Source: Streptomyces sp. CNH099
GTDB lineage: Bacteria; Actinomycetota; Actinomycetes; Streptomycetales; Streptomycetaceae
Direction: 5' to 3'
Assembly: GCA_000514715.1 (NCBI GenBank)
Contig: AZWL01000012.1
Span: forward strand, 124,001-188,000
DNA length: 64,000 bases
In this document: in pieces, positions 10,041-18,360 of the stretch
Position numbering within the stretch: position 1 is the first letter of the stretch
Layout of the letters: each line of letters opens with the position of its first letter
Notes under the pieces: model-generated
What the model was told of the DNA's origin: nothing
The model's database searches: none
What the model saw: the letters and a program-made list of their open reading frames with translations, nothing else
Program-made: the position numbers and the translations under genes

Positions 10041-11474
10041 TTACACGCCCCCGGTGGGCGGCTTCGTCACGCCCGCGGCCTGTGCGGCGTCGCGGACGGC
10101 GTCGGCGACGGCGGGGGCCACCCGGTCGTTGAAGACGCTGGGGATGATGTAGTTCGGGTTCAGCTCGTCGCCGTGGACGACGCCGGCGATGGCGCGGGCC
10201 GCGGCGATCATCATCTCGGAGTTGACGGTGTGCGAGTGCGCGTCGAGCAGCCCGCGGAAGACGCCGGGGAAGACGAGCACGTTGTTGATCTGGTTCGGGA
10301 AGTCGCTGCGCCCGGTGGCGACGACAGCGGCGTGCTCGCGGGCGGCGGCGGGGTCGACCTCGGGGTCGGGGTTGGCCAGCGCGAAGACGATCGCGTCGGG
10401 CGCCATGGTGGCGACGTCGGCGCCGTCGATGACGTCGGGGGCGGAGACCCCGATGAAGACGTCCGCGCCGTGCACGGCGTCCTTCAGCGTGCCGGTGAGA
10501 CCGTCGCGGTTGGTGTTCTCGGCGATCCAGCGCAGCGCGGTGCCGGGCGGGACGTCGGCCAGGTCGGCGCGGCCGGAGTGGACCACGCCGTTGATGTCGG
10601 CGACGACGGTGTGCTTGACGCCGGCGTCGATCAGCAGCTTGAGGATCGCGGTGCCCGCGGCGCCCGCGCCGGACATCACCACGCGCACGTCCCCCAGTTC
10701 CTTGCCGACGACCCGCAGCGCGTTGGTCAGCGCGGCGAGCACGACGATGGCGGTGCCGTGCTGGTCGTCGTGGAAGACCGGGATGTCCAGCGCCTCGCGC
10801 AGCCGCGCCTCGATCTCGAAGCAGCGGGGCGCGGAGATGTCCTCCAGGTTGATGCCGGCGAAGCCGGGGGCGATGGCCTTGACGATCTCCACGATCGTGT
10901 CGGTGTCCTGGGTGTCCAGGCACAGCGGCCAGGCGTCGATGGCGGCGAAGCGCTTGAACAGGGCCGCCTTGCCCTCCATCACCGGCAGCGCGGCCTTGGG
11001 CCCGATGTTGCCCAGGCCCAGGACGGCGGAGCCGTCGGTGACCACGGCGACGCTGTTGCGCTTGATGGTCAGCCGGCGGGCGTCCTCGGGGTTCTCGGCG
11101 ATCTGCATGCAGACGCGGGCGACGCCGGGGGTGTAGATCATCGACAGGTCGTCGCGGTTGCGGATCGGGTGCTTGGACTGCATCTCGATCTTGCCGCCGA
11201 GGTGCATGAGGAACGTACGGTCGGACACCTTGCCGACGGTGACGCCCTCGATGCCGCGGAGCTTCTCGACGATGGAACGCGCGTGGTCCGTGGAGGCGGC
11301 GGCGATGGTGACGTCGATCCGCAGCCGCTCGTGGCCGGAGGCGGTGACGTCGAGGCCGGTGACGCTGCCGCCGGAGGCCTCCACGGCGGAGGTGAGCTGG
11401 CTGACGGCGTTGCCGCCGGCGGGCACCTCCAGCCGGACCGTGTTCGAGTAGGAGACGCTTGGCGCCGTTGCCAT
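10041..11474 (-). CDS. NAD(P)-dependent malic enzyme with N-terminal ACT domain
   Basis: The 477-residue protein converts malate to pyruvate and CO2, linking the TCA cycle to pyruvate and NADPH supply. Residues about 10-85 form an ACT-like ligand-binding domain (VTGLDVTASGHERLRIDVT), common in actinobacterial malic enzymes and probably a place for allosteric control. The malic N-terminal domain follows with MIYTPGVARVC and the metal/substrate region FAGINLEDISAPRCFEIE and VFHDDQHGTAIV. The dinucleotide fold has VVMSGAGAAGTAI. The C-terminus (SRTVNSEM-like SHTVNSEMMIAAARAIA, NYIIPSVF) is intact. The ATG at 11474 has GAGGG 12 bases upstream. A structured RNA and terminator-like hairpin lie 245-400 bases upstream on the same strand and may control it. 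Confidence 0.93.
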   Translation of the reverse strand: MATAPSVSYSNTVRLEVPAGGNAVSQLTSAVEASGGSVTGLDVTASGHERLRIDVTIAAASTDHARSIVEKLRGIEGVTVGKVSDRTFLMHLGGKIEMQSKHPIRNRDDLSMIYTPGVARVCMQIAENPEDARRLTIKRNSVAVVTDGSAVLGLGNIGPKAALPVMEGKAALFKRFAAIDAWPLCLDTQDTDTIVEIVKAIAPGFAGINLEDISAPRCFEIEARLREALDIPVFHDDQHGTAIVVLAALTNALRVVGKELGDVRVVMSGAGAAGTAILKLLIDAGVKHTVVADINGVVHSGRADLADVPPGTALRWIAENTNRDGLTGTLKDAVHGADVFIGVSAPDVIDGADVATMAPDAIVFALANPDPEVDPAAAREHAAVVATGRSDFPNQINNVLVFPGVFRGLLDAHSHTVNSEMMIAAARAIAGVVHGDELNPNYIIPSVFNDRVAPAVADAVRDAAQAAGVTKPPTGGV

Positions 11475-11677
11475 GGCCGTGTGTTCCCTCGTGTGTGCTG
11501 GTGTGGTGAAGCCACGGGGCGCGCGATACGCCCCGTTGCGGATCGGGTCGATAGTCGCACCTACTGTGCGGTATCCGGTAACCCCGGAGCGCGGAATCAC
11601 TTTTCCACAGGAGGTGACCGGCGGCAACGCATCCGGGCGGCGGGGGAGACGACGGGAGAGGCGGGTGGGAAAACCAG

Positions 11678-11709
11678 GTCGGAAAACGGGTGGGTCGGAA
11701 AACGGGTGG
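11678..11709. repeat. Two tandem copies of a 16-base repeat
   Basis: GTCGGAAAACGGGTGG occurs at 11678-11693 and again, identically, at 11694-11709; a GGTGGGAAAACC at 11664-11675 is a partial relative. The repeat lies in the leader region of the malic enzyme gene, just past the terminator-like hairpin. It could be a regulator site or a simple duplication. Confidence 0.7.
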
Positions 11710-11718
11710 GAAAGACGG

Positions 11719-11758
11719 CGGGCCGGGTGCGCGGCGTCTCCGCCGCACGCCCGGCCCG
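11719..11758 (-). terminator. Terminator-like hairpin downstream of the structured RNA
   Basis: On the minus strand an 18-base arm (11758-11741) pairs with 11736-11719 through a GC-rich stem with a small internal mismatch and a GAGA loop, then CGTCTTTCCC follows. This looks like a strong intrinsic terminator for transcripts entering from the 11870 side, 245 bases before the malic enzyme start. Confidence 0.6.
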
Positions 11759-11760
11759 TT

Positions 11761-11870
11761 GCAGCCTGGCGGCACCGACCCGCCAGCTCGCCTCGCGGCA
11801 AGTGGGCGCTCGAAGCGCCTATGGTTGGGCCCGGGGGCATGGATCGGGCCGGTGCCACTTGCCAGGCTAA
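11761..11870 (-). ncRNA. Candidate structured RNA or attenuator upstream of malic enzyme gene
   Basis: On the minus strand the outer ends pair in two blocks: GCCTGGC (11867-11861) with GCCAGGC (11770-11764), and GGCACCG (11856-11850) with CGGTGCC (11777-11771). Inside are hairpins GGCCCG/CGGGCC (11850-11845 with 11833-11828), GGCGCT-TCG-AGCGCC (11819-11805) and GCC-GCGA-GGC (11799-11790, a GNRA tetraloop). A competing pairing exists: GGCAAGTGG (11863-11855) is the exact complement of CCACTTGCC (11805-11797) and cannot form together with the closing stem. A terminator-like hairpin follows. I do not recognise a named RNA family; it is not tmRNA, RNase P or SRP RNA. It could be a free small RNA or a switch in the malic enzyme leader. 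Confidence 0.5.
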
Positions 11871-11965
11871 CAAACCGTCCCCGTAAGGCCATTCCCGTCC
11901 CGGCGGCCTCCGCCGCCCCCGCGGCCCGGCCCGGTCCGCCCGGCCCGCTCGACCCGCGAACGGGG

Positions 11966-14308
11966 TTACGGCCGCAGCAGGTCCGGGACGCCGGCGGCGT
12001 CCGGGAGGTCGGCGGGCGTGGCGACGACCGTCAGCCGCTGCGTCGCGCGGGTCAGCGCCACGTACAGCACCCGCAGGCCCGCCGGCGACTCGTCCGCCAT
12101 CTCCGCCGGCGAGAGCACCACCGTCGCGTCGTACTCCAGCCCCTTGGCCTCCAGGCTGCCCAGCACCACCACCCGCTCCCCCAGCCCCGCCAGCCGGCCG
12201 CGGGCCTCGTCGCGCCGGCCCATCGGCACCACCACGCCCACCGTGCCGTCGACGTCCGCCAGCAGCCGCCCGACCTCCGCGCGCACCGTGTCGTACGGAT
12301 CCGCCCCCGCCGTCCGGAACGCCGGCTCCGCCCCCGTGGACCGCACCGCCTCCGGCGGCCGGGTGCCGGGCATGGCCAGCGCCAGGACCCGGGACGCCAC
12401 GTCGGCGATCTCCGCCGGGTTGCGGTAGTTGACGGTGAGGGTGAAGCGGCGCCGCGGGCGGGTGCCCAGCGCCTCCGTACGGGCCGCGGCGGCCTCCTCC
12501 GGGTCCGGCCACGAACTCTGCGCGGGGTCGCCGACGATCGTCCAGGTGGCGTGCCGCCCGCGGCGGCCCACCATCCGCCACTGCATCGGCGTGAGGTCCT
12601 GCGCCTCGTCGACGATGACGTGCGCGTACTCCTGCCGTTCGGTGTCCCGCCGGCGCGGTGCGGGCGCGGTGCGCTCCGCGTACGTCGTCAGCTCCGCCAG
12701 GCCCGTCAGCGTCTCCAGCGGGTCCAGCTCCCGCGGCCTGGCCGGCTTCGCGGGCGCGCCGAGGAGCACCTGCAACTCGTCCAGCAGCGCCACGTCGTGC
12801 ACGGTCAGCCCGTCCCGGGCCAGCGAGCGGGCGACGCCGCGGACCTCGGCGGGGGTCAGCACGCGCCGCGCGAAGCCCGCGAGCCGCCGCTCGTCGGCGA
12901 GCGCCGCGAGCACCCCGCGCGGCGTCAGCTCCGGCCACCAGGCGTCGAGGAAGCCGGTGAAGTCGTCCTCGGTGGAGATGTCCTCGTCGAACGCCGCCCG
13001 CGCCTCCGCGGCCAGCTCCGGGTCGTCGTAGCGCGGCCGGGCGCCGGACTTCTGCCACAGCGCGTCCAGCAGGAACCGGCGGGCCCGGGCCCGCAGCAGG
13101 TTCACCGGCGCCGTGCCGCCGAGCACCGCCTGCCGGACGCGGCGCAGCTCCCGCGCGTCCAGCTCCACCCGGGCGCCGAACGCGACGACCCGCAGCCGCT
13201 GCGGCACGTCGCCCAGCGACAGCGCGCCGCGCGCCGCCCGGCGCAGCACCCCCGTCATGCGCGCGGAGCCCTTGACCCGGGCCACCGCCGGCTCGTCGTA
13301 CAGCGTCACCGCCCCGTCGTCGACACCGTCGACCAGCGACCCCACCGCCCGGATCGCGACCTGCCCCTCCTCCCCCAGCGACGGCAGCACGCCCTCGGTG
13401 TACGCCACGAGCAGCGGGGTCGGGCTGACGACCAGGATCCCGCCGGCGTACCTGCGCCGGTCCTGGTACAGCAGGTACGCGGCGCGGTGCAGCGCCACCG
13501 CCGTCTTGCCGGTGCCGGGGCCGCCCTCGACCTCGGTGACGGAGGCGGCCGGGGCCCGGATGACGGTGTCCTGCTCGGCCTGGATGGAGGAGACGATGTC
13601 GCGCATCGCGTGCGTACGCGCCCGGCCCAGCGCCGCCATCAGCGCGCCGTCGCCGACCACCGGCAGCGCGGCGCCGTCGAGCGTCACGGACAGCTCGGGC
13701 CGCAGCAGGTCGTCCTCGACGCCGAGCACCCGGCGGCCCCGGGAGCGGATCACGCGCCGCCGCACGACCCGGCCGGGGGCGACGGGGGTGGCGCGGTAGA
13801 AGGGCGCGGCGGCGGGGGCGCGCCAGTCGATGACCAGCGGGGCGTAGTCGGCGTCGAGGACGCCGAGGCGGCCGATGTGCAGGGTCTCGGCGATCCGCGC
13901 GCGCTGCTCGCCGCCGGCGGCGTCACCGTCGTCCCCGCCGTCGCCCCCGCCTCCGCCTTCACCTCCGCCGGTCTCCACGGCGTCGTCGGCGGGTTCGACG
14001 GAGGTGTACGCGCCGTCGGGGCCGCGGACGCCGTCCTTGCCGGGGAGCAGGTCGATGCGGCCGAAGAGGAAGTCCTCGAACTCGCTGTTCAGCCGGTTGA
14101 GGTGGACGCCGGCGCGGAAGACCTGCGCGTCGCGCTCGGCGAGCGCGCCGGGGGTGCCGACCTGGCCGCGCTTGGCGGCGTCGCTCATGAGGAACTCCGC
14201 CTCGTGGATCTTCTCCTCCAGGCGGTCGTACACGCGGTCCAGATGGTCCTGCTCGGCCTGGATCTCGCGATCCCGGACGGAGTCCGGGGCGGTGATGTGC
14301 GCGGTCAC
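11966..14308 (-). CDS. helD: HelD-like superfamily 1 helicase / RNA polymerase recycling motor
   Basis: The 780-residue protein starts with a coiled-coil-like region (IQAEQDHLDRVYDRLEEKI), as in HelD proteins whose N-terminal arm enters RNA polymerase. Motor domain 1A has Walker A in GGPGTGKTAVALHR near residue 265. Later motifs are VIVDEAQDLTPMQWRM (Walker B), IVGDPAQSSWP, TVNYRNPAEIA and RVLYVALTRATQRL (motif VI), so both RecA-like domains look complete. A 40-residue acidic/glycine-rich linker (GGGEGGGGGDGGDDGD) is inserted near residue 115. Known relatives free stalled RNA polymerase and, in Streptomyces HelR, protect against rifamycins; I infer the same kind of role. The GTG start has GAAGGGGG upstream. 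I see no rifamycin-associated element in its leader. A generic UvrD-like helicase is the alternative. Confidence 0.82.
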   Translation of the reverse strand: MTAHITAPDSVRDREIQAEQDHLDRVYDRLEEKIHEAEFLMSDAAKRGQVGTPGALAERDAQVFRAGVHLNRLNSEFEDFLFGRIDLLPGKDGVRGPDGAYTSVEPADDAVETGGGEGGGGGDGGDDGDAAGGEQRARIAETLHIGRLGVLDADYAPLVIDWRAPAAAPFYRATPVAPGRVVRRRVIRSRGRRVLGVEDDLLRPELSVTLDGAALPVVGDGALMAALGRARTHAMRDIVSSIQAEQDTVIRAPAASVTEVEGGPGTGKTAVALHRAAYLLYQDRRRYAGGILVVSPTPLLVAYTEGVLPSLGEEGQVAIRAVGSLVDGVDDGAVTLYDEPAVARVKGSARMTGVLRRAARGALSLGDVPQRLRVVAFGARVELDARELRRVRQAVLGGTAPVNLLRARARRFLLDALWQKSGARPRYDDPELAAEARAAFDEDISTEDDFTGFLDAWWPELTPRGVLAALADERRLAGFARRVLTPAEVRGVARSLARDGLTVHDVALLDELQVLLGAPAKPARPRELDPLETLTGLAELTTYAERTAPAPRRRDTERQEYAHVIVDEAQDLTPMQWRMVGRRGRHATWTIVGDPAQSSWPDPEEAAAARTEALGTRPRRRFTLTVNYRNPAEIADVASRVLALAMPGTRPPEAVRSTGAEPAFRTAGADPYDTVRAEVGRLLADVDGTVGVVVPMGRRDEARGRLAGLGERVVVLGSLEAKGLEYDATVVLSPAEMADESPAGLRVLYVALTRATQRLTVVATPADLPDAAGVPDLLRP

Positions 14309-14435
14309 CCGCGGGCCCCCTTCGTACGGACAAGGCAGCCGTTCATCCTACCTCTCGCGGGCGGGTGCGCGGAGGTCGGCCCAGGTCGGCGCGGGGGCGG
14401 GGGCGGGGCGGGACGGGGCAGCGGAGGGGGTGCCG

Positions 14436-15161
14436 TCAGCCGGCGTCCGCGGGGACCGACACCAGCCGGTCGCCCTCCGAGGTGACCACCTCGAAGTGGT
14501 CGATGTCGTCCGGCGACATGCTCGTCCCCCCGGAGGTCCGCAGGCTGTTCCCGCCGCCGTAGCCGCTGGCGCCCGCGTTCCCGCCGGTCCCGGCGCCGTA
14601 GCCGTCCGCGGGCACTCCCCAGCTGGTCACCGTCTCGTGCGCGCCGTCCTTGCCCACGGCCTGCAGGTCGCAGCGGCGCGGGCCCTTCACCCCGCGCAGG
14701 TCCAGGTACACGCTCGTGCCCCAGGTCACCGGGCGCATGCTGATCCTGGCCTCCACGCCCGTCTCCGGGTCCACGGCCCTGATCCGCTGGCCCTGCCCGG
14801 CGACGTCCTCGCGCCGCTGCTCCGGCGGCGCCTCGTCCCCGGCCAGCATCACCGCCGTCACCACCGGCGCCGCGACGGCCACCACGGCCGCCGCCGCCAC
14901 CGCGACGAGCAGCCGCCGGCGCACCAGCCGCTGCCGGGCCCGTACCGCCGACAGCTCCGCCAGCAGCCGGTCGAGCGCGCCCGGCGGCGGCTCCTCCGGC
15001 GGCGGCACGTCCGCCAGCATCTCGGCGACCGGCATCAGCTCCGCCAGCGCGTCGGCGCACCGCGCGCACCCGGCGAGATGTTCCTCGAACCGCTCGGCCT
15101 CGTCCTGTTCCAGCGCGCCGATCGCGTACGCGCCGACGTCCGGATGCCGTTGCTCTGTCAC
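14436..15161 (-). CDS. Anti-sigma factor with zinc-finger and one transmembrane helix
   Basis: The 241-residue protein has an N-terminal anti-sigma domain with the zinc-type signature in FEEHLAGCARCADALAEL (His, Cys, Cys near residues 29-36), a proline-rich linker, one membrane helix (about 85-107, LLVAVAAAAVVAVAAPVV) and an extracytoplasmic domain of about 130 residues resembling RskA-type sensor regions. It should hold the neighbouring ECF sigma factor at the membrane and release it on a signal. The GTG start overlaps the sigma stop codon (GTGA at 15161-15158), so the two are translationally coupled. The outer domain carries a Gly/Tyr-rich loop (GYGAGTGGNAGASGYGGG) of unknown meaning. Confidence 0.9.
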   Translation of the reverse strand: MTEQRHPDVGAYAIGALEQDEAERFEEHLAGCARCADALAELMPVAEMLADVPPPEEPPPGALDRLLAELSAVRARQRLVRRRLLVAVAAAAVVAVAAPVVTAVMLAGDEAPPEQRREDVAGQGQRIRAVDPETGVEARISMRPVTWGTSVYLDLRGVKGPRRCDLQAVGKDGAHETVTSWGVPADGYGAGTGGNAGASGYGGGNSLRTSGGTSMSPDDIDHFEVVTSEGDRLVSVPADAG

Positions 15162-15706
15162 GGCACCACTCCCCGTTCCTCCAGCGACAGCCGCAGCGAG
15201 CGCAGCGCGTAGAACACCCGCGAGCGCACGGTCCCCGCCGGTACGCCCAGCACCTCGGCCGCCTCGTTGGCCGTCCGCCCCTTGAAGTACGTCTCCACCA
15301 GCGCGGCGCGGTGGGCGGGCGTCAGGTCGCCGAGCGCGTCGGAGAGGGTCATCAGCCGCAGCACCCGGTCGGTGTCGTCGGCGGCCGGGACGCTCTCCAG
15401 CGGCGCGGGGTCGGTCTCGTGCGGGCGCGCCTGCCGGCTGCGGTGCCCGTCGATCACAATGCGGCGGGCCACGGTGACCAGCCAGGGCCGCACGGAGCCG
15501 TCGGCCGCCGCCAGCTCGTCGGCGTGCCGCCAGGCACGCAGCAGCGTCTCCTGTACGACGTCCTCCGCCCGGTGCCGGTCGCCGGCGACCAGACGCAGCA
15601 CGAAGCCGAACAGCGGTCCCGCGTGTTCGCGGTAGAGGATCCGCATCAACTCCTCGTCGGGAGTCGGTTTCGAGCGCTGCGCGGCCACCACGGCATCGTC
15701 CCGCAT
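15158..15706 (-). CDS. ECF (group 4) RNA polymerase sigma factor, SigK/SigL-like
   Basis: The 182-residue protein has sigma region 2 (LYREHAGPLFGFVLRLVAGDRHRAEDVVQETLLRAW, about residues 24-60, whose -10-binding helix ends in ETLLRAW) and region 4 with a helix-turn-helix (TPAHRAALVETYFKGRTANEAAEVLGVPAGTVRSRV). There is no region 1 or 3, as expected of ECF factors. GGAGG precedes the ATG at 15706. Its gene overlaps that of a membrane anti-sigma factor immediately downstream, the standard ECF arrangement. The next gene upstream stops at 15752, only 45 bases away, so read-through from nnaR-narK is possible. The signal sensed is unknown. Confidence 0.92.
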   Translation of the reverse strand: MRDDAVVAAQRSKPTPDEELMRILYREHAGPLFGFVLRLVAGDRHRAEDVVQETLLRAWRHADELAAADGSVRPWLVTVARRIVIDGHRSRQARPHETDPAPLESVPAADDTDRVLRLMTLSDALGDLTPAHRAALVETYFKGRTANEAAEVLGVPAGTVRSRVFYALRSLRLSLEERGVVP

Positions 15707-15751
15707 CCCTCACCTCCGGGTCGAGGGATACGGAAACGGACGCCGGGGCGT

Positions 15752-16894
15752 TCAGGGGGTCGCGTACTTCGTGTCCGCGGAGGGGTCCAGGGACAGCCGG
15801 TAGCCGCGCTTGACGACGGTCTGGATGAGCTTCGGCACGCCCAGCGCCGTACGCACCCGGGTCATCGCCGTCTCCACCGCGTGCTCGTCGCTGCCCGCGC
15901 CCGGCAGCGCGCGCAGCAGGTCGGCGCGGGAGACGACCCAGCCGGGGCGGTGGGCCAGGGCGCGCAGCAGCGCCATGCCGGCCGGCGGTACGGGGCGCAG
16001 CTCGCCGTCGATGACGACGGCGTGGCCGCGGATCTCCACGCGGTGGCCGGCGACCGGCAGCGGCCGTACGCGGCCGGGCAGTTCGAGGGCGACGAGCTGC
16101 ACGAGCGGCCCGAGGCGGTAGCGCTCCGGCTGGAACGTCGGCACGTCGTGCCGCTCCAGCGGCAGCGCCGTGAGCGGCCCCACGCAGGCGGGCAGCACGG
16201 TGTGGCGCAGGGCGTCCAGGACCTCGTCGAGTCGGTGCCGGGCCGCCGCCCGGTCCAGGAAGCTGGCGGCGGCCGGGGCGCTGGTGAACGTCACCGCGTC
16301 CACGCCGTGGCTGAGGACCGCGTCGAGCAGCCGGTCCAGCGGCGCCGGGTCCTCCGGGGCCATCCACCGGTACACCGGCACCACGACGACGACCGCCCCC
16401 GCGGCCCGCAGCGCCTCCACGAACCCCGGCAGCGGCTCGCCGTGCTGCTGCAGCGCCACCCGCCGCCCCTCGGCGCCCTCGGCGAGCAGCCGGTCCAGCA
16501 CCTCCGCCATCGACTCCGAGGCCGGCGACCACGCTTCGGTCAGCCCCGCCGCCCGGATCGCGCCGCGCACCTTCGGCCCGCGCGCCAGCAGCTCCACCCC
16601 GGCCAGCCGGTCGAGCAGCGCGTCGCCGAGGCCCCAGCCGTCGGCGGCCTCGACCCAGCCGCGGAAGCCGATGGCGGTGGTGGCGACGACGACGTCCGGG
16701 GGGTCGCCGATGAGCTGCTTGGTGGTGTTCAGCAGCTCGTCGTCGTCGTGCAGGGGGACGATCCGCAGCGCGGGCGCGCGGTGCACGACCGCGCCGCGCC
16801 GCTCCAGCAGGGTGCTCAGCTCGTCCGCGCGACGGGCGGCCGTCACCCCGACGGAGAAGCCCTCCAGGGGTTTGACCTCGGCGGGTACGGTCAT
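15752..16894 (-). CDS. nnaR: HemD-like protein fused to DNA-binding domain, NnaR-type nitrogen regulator
   Basis: The 380-residue protein has an N-terminal uroporphyrinogen-III synthase fold (about 10-260; VGVTAARRADELSTLLERRG, VVATTAIGFRGW, VDAVTFTSAPAAASFL) and a C-terminal winged-helix of the OmpR/trans_reg_C type (about 285-370; LLRALAHRPGWVVSRADLL, VKRGYRLSLDP). In S. coelicolor a protein of this design, NnaR, activates nitrate and nitrite assimilation genes together with GlnR, and sits beside a narK gene as here. I infer a regulatory role rather than heme synthesis. The ATG at 16894 lies 77 bases after the narK stop. Three 9-base GTGCAGGTC repeats (16933-16959) fill the gap between them. 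Confidence 0.85.
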   Translation of the reverse strand: MTVPAEVKPLEGFSVGVTAARRADELSTLLERRGAVVHRAPALRIVPLHDDDELLNTTKQLIGDPPDVVVATTAIGFRGWVEAADGWGLGDALLDRLAGVELLARGPKVRGAIRAAGLTEAWSPASESMAEVLDRLLAEGAEGRRVALQQHGEPLPGFVEALRAAGAVVVVVPVYRWMAPEDPAPLDRLLDAVLSHGVDAVTFTSAPAAASFLDRAAARHRLDEVLDALRHTVLPACVGPLTALPLERHDVPTFQPERYRLGPLVQLVALELPGRVRPLPVAGHRVEIRGHAVVIDGELRPVPPAGMALLRALAHRPGWVVSRADLLRALPGAGSDEHAVETAMTRVRTALGVPKLIQTVVKRGYRLSLDPSADTKYATP

Positions 16895-16932
16895 GTCTCG
16901 CTGCTCCCCGGTCGGTGCCGTCTGTGCTGGTG

Positions 16933-16959
16933 GTGCAGGTCGTGCAGGTCGTGCAGGTC
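16933..16959. repeat. Three tandem GTGCAGGTC units
   Basis: The 9-base unit GTGCAGGTC is repeated three times without a break between the narK stop and the nnaR start. It may simply be replication slippage. Confidence 0.7.
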
Positions 16960-16971
16960 GTGGTGCTCCGC

Positions 16972-18360
16972 TCACACCCCCGCGTACGCGGGCTGCCGCG
17001 GCCCCGGGCCGTCCGCGCCGTCGTCGGCGGTCGGCGCGGGCGTGCGCGGGCCGCGCAGGTACACGGCCCAGGTCACCACGAAACACACAGCGTAGAAGAC
17101 GAGGAAGCCCACGCAGGCGGCCGTGCCGCTGCCGTTGGAGAGGAAGGACTGCCGGAACGCCAGGTTGATGCCGAGGCCGCCGAGCGTGCCGACCGCGCCG
17201 ATGAGCCCGATCGCGGCGCCGGACAGCCGCCGCGCGTAGGCGGCGGCCTCCTCGCCGCGCAGCCCCAGGGCGGCGGCCTTGGCCTGGTAGATGCCGGGGA
17301 TCATCTTGTACGTGGAGCCGTTGCCGAGCCCGGAGAAGAGGAACAGCGCGATGAAGCCGACCATGTAGACGGGCAGCGACTCGCGTACGGAGGCGAAGAC
17401 GACGACGGTCGTCGCGCCGCCCATCGCGGCGAAGTTCCACAGCGTGATCCGCGCCCCGCCGTGCCGGTCGGCCAGCCACCCGCCGACCGGCCGGATCACC
17501 GAGCCGAGCAGCGGCCCGATGAACGTCACGGCCGCGGCCTGCAGCGGGGTGCGGTCGAACTGGGTCTGCAGCACCAGCCCGAAGGCGAAGCTGTAGCCGA
17601 TGAAGGAGCCGAAGGTGCCGATGTACAGGAACGACATGATCCACGTGTGCGCGTCCCGGACGGACTCCCGCGCCGCGCCGGTGTCGTTCCGTACCGGCGC
17701 CAGGTTGTCCATCCGCAGCCAGGCGAGGGTGGCGGCGACGACGATCAGGGGCAGGTAGATCGCGAGCAGCACCCGCGGCCGGCCGTCCCCGGCGACGGCG
17801 ATGACGAGCAGCGTGACCAGCTGGATGACGGGCACCCCGACGTTGCCGCCGCCGGCGTTGAGGCCGAGGGCCCAGCCCTTGCGGTGCAGCGGGAAGAAGG
17901 CGTTGATGTTCGTCATCGACGAGGCGAAGTTGCCGCCGCCCACCCCGGCGAGCGCGGCGACCAGCAAGAAAGTGCCATACGACGTCCCCGGCTCCATCAC
18001 GATGAGCGCGGCCGACGTCGGCAGCAGGAGCATCAGCGCGCTGAACACCGTCCAGTTGCGCCCGCCGAAGCGGGCGACGGCGAAGGTGTACGGCACGCGC
18101 ACGCAGGCGCCGACGAGGGTCGCGACGGAGACGAGGAAGAACTTCCCGGCGGCGTCGATGCCGTACTCGTCGCCCATGAAGAGGACGAGGACGGAGAAGA
18201 GAGTCCAGATGGAGAAGCCGATGTGCTCGGAGAAGACGGAGTAGAGGAGGTTGCGGTTGGCGGTCTTCTCGCCCTTCTCCGCCCAGAACACCTCGTCCTC
18301 GGGATCCCACTCCTCGATCCAGCGCTTCCCCCTGCGCGCGGTCTGCCCGGAGCCGGTCAT
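16972..18360 (-). CDS. narK: Nitrate/nitrite MFS transporter, NarK type
   Basis: The 462-residue protein is an MFS permease with about 12 membrane segments. It carries glycine-rich nitrate-porter signatures: GVGGGNFASSMTNINAFFP in the fifth helix region and FSGLGNGSTYKMIPGIYQ in the second half; these conserved Gly-rich stretches and nearby arginines line the nitrate path in the family. It should import nitrate or export nitrite. The N-terminus has a Trp/acid-rich cytoplasmic stretch (KRWIEEWDPEDEVFW), usual in actinobacterial NarK. I chose the ATG at 18360 because AGGACGG lies just upstream. It is cotranscribed, or nearly so, with nnaR downstream. Confidence 0.92.
   Translation of the reverse strand: MTGSGQTARRGKRWIEEWDPEDEVFWAEKGEKTANRNLLYSVFSEHIGFSIWTLFSVLVLFMGDEYGIDAAGKFFLVSVATLVGACVRVPYTFAVARFGGRNWTVFSALMLLLPTSAALIVMEPGTSYGTFLLVAALAGVGGGNFASSMTNINAFFPLHRKGWALGLNAGGGNVGVPVIQLVTLLVIAVAGDGRPRVLLAIYLPLIVVAATLAWLRMDNLAPVRNDTGAARESVRDAHTWIMSFLYIGTFGSFIGYSFAFGLVLQTQFDRTPLQAAAVTFIGPLLGSVIRPVGGWLADRHGGARITLWNFAAMGGATTVVVFASVRESLPVYMVGFIALFLFSGLGNGSTYKMIPGIYQAKAAALGLRGEEAAAYARRLSGAAIGLIGAVGTLGGLGINLAFRQSFLSNGSGTAACVGFLVFYAVCFVVTWAVYLRGPRTPAPTADDGADGPGPRQPAYAGV

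Noticed and set aside
11761..11870. Assigning the structured RNA to tmRNA, RNase P RNA, SRP RNA or a known riboswitch
   Set aside because: None of the conserved core sequences of these families that I know is present; tmRNA is clearly at 52443-52811.
14309..14435. Rifamycin-associated element before the HelD-like gene
   Set aside because: No inverted repeat of the GGGGCTTGC type was found upstream of the GTG start.
15752..16894. Annotating the HemD-like protein as a heme biosynthesis enzyme
   Set aside because: The C-terminal winged helix and the position next to narK fit the NnaR regulator better.
16971..16995. Another CRISPR-like repeat near the narK stop (CCCCCGCGTACGCGGG)
   Set aside because: A single copy, lying mostly in the narK coding end, without the GGAGCG flank; most likely chance in GC-rich DNA.
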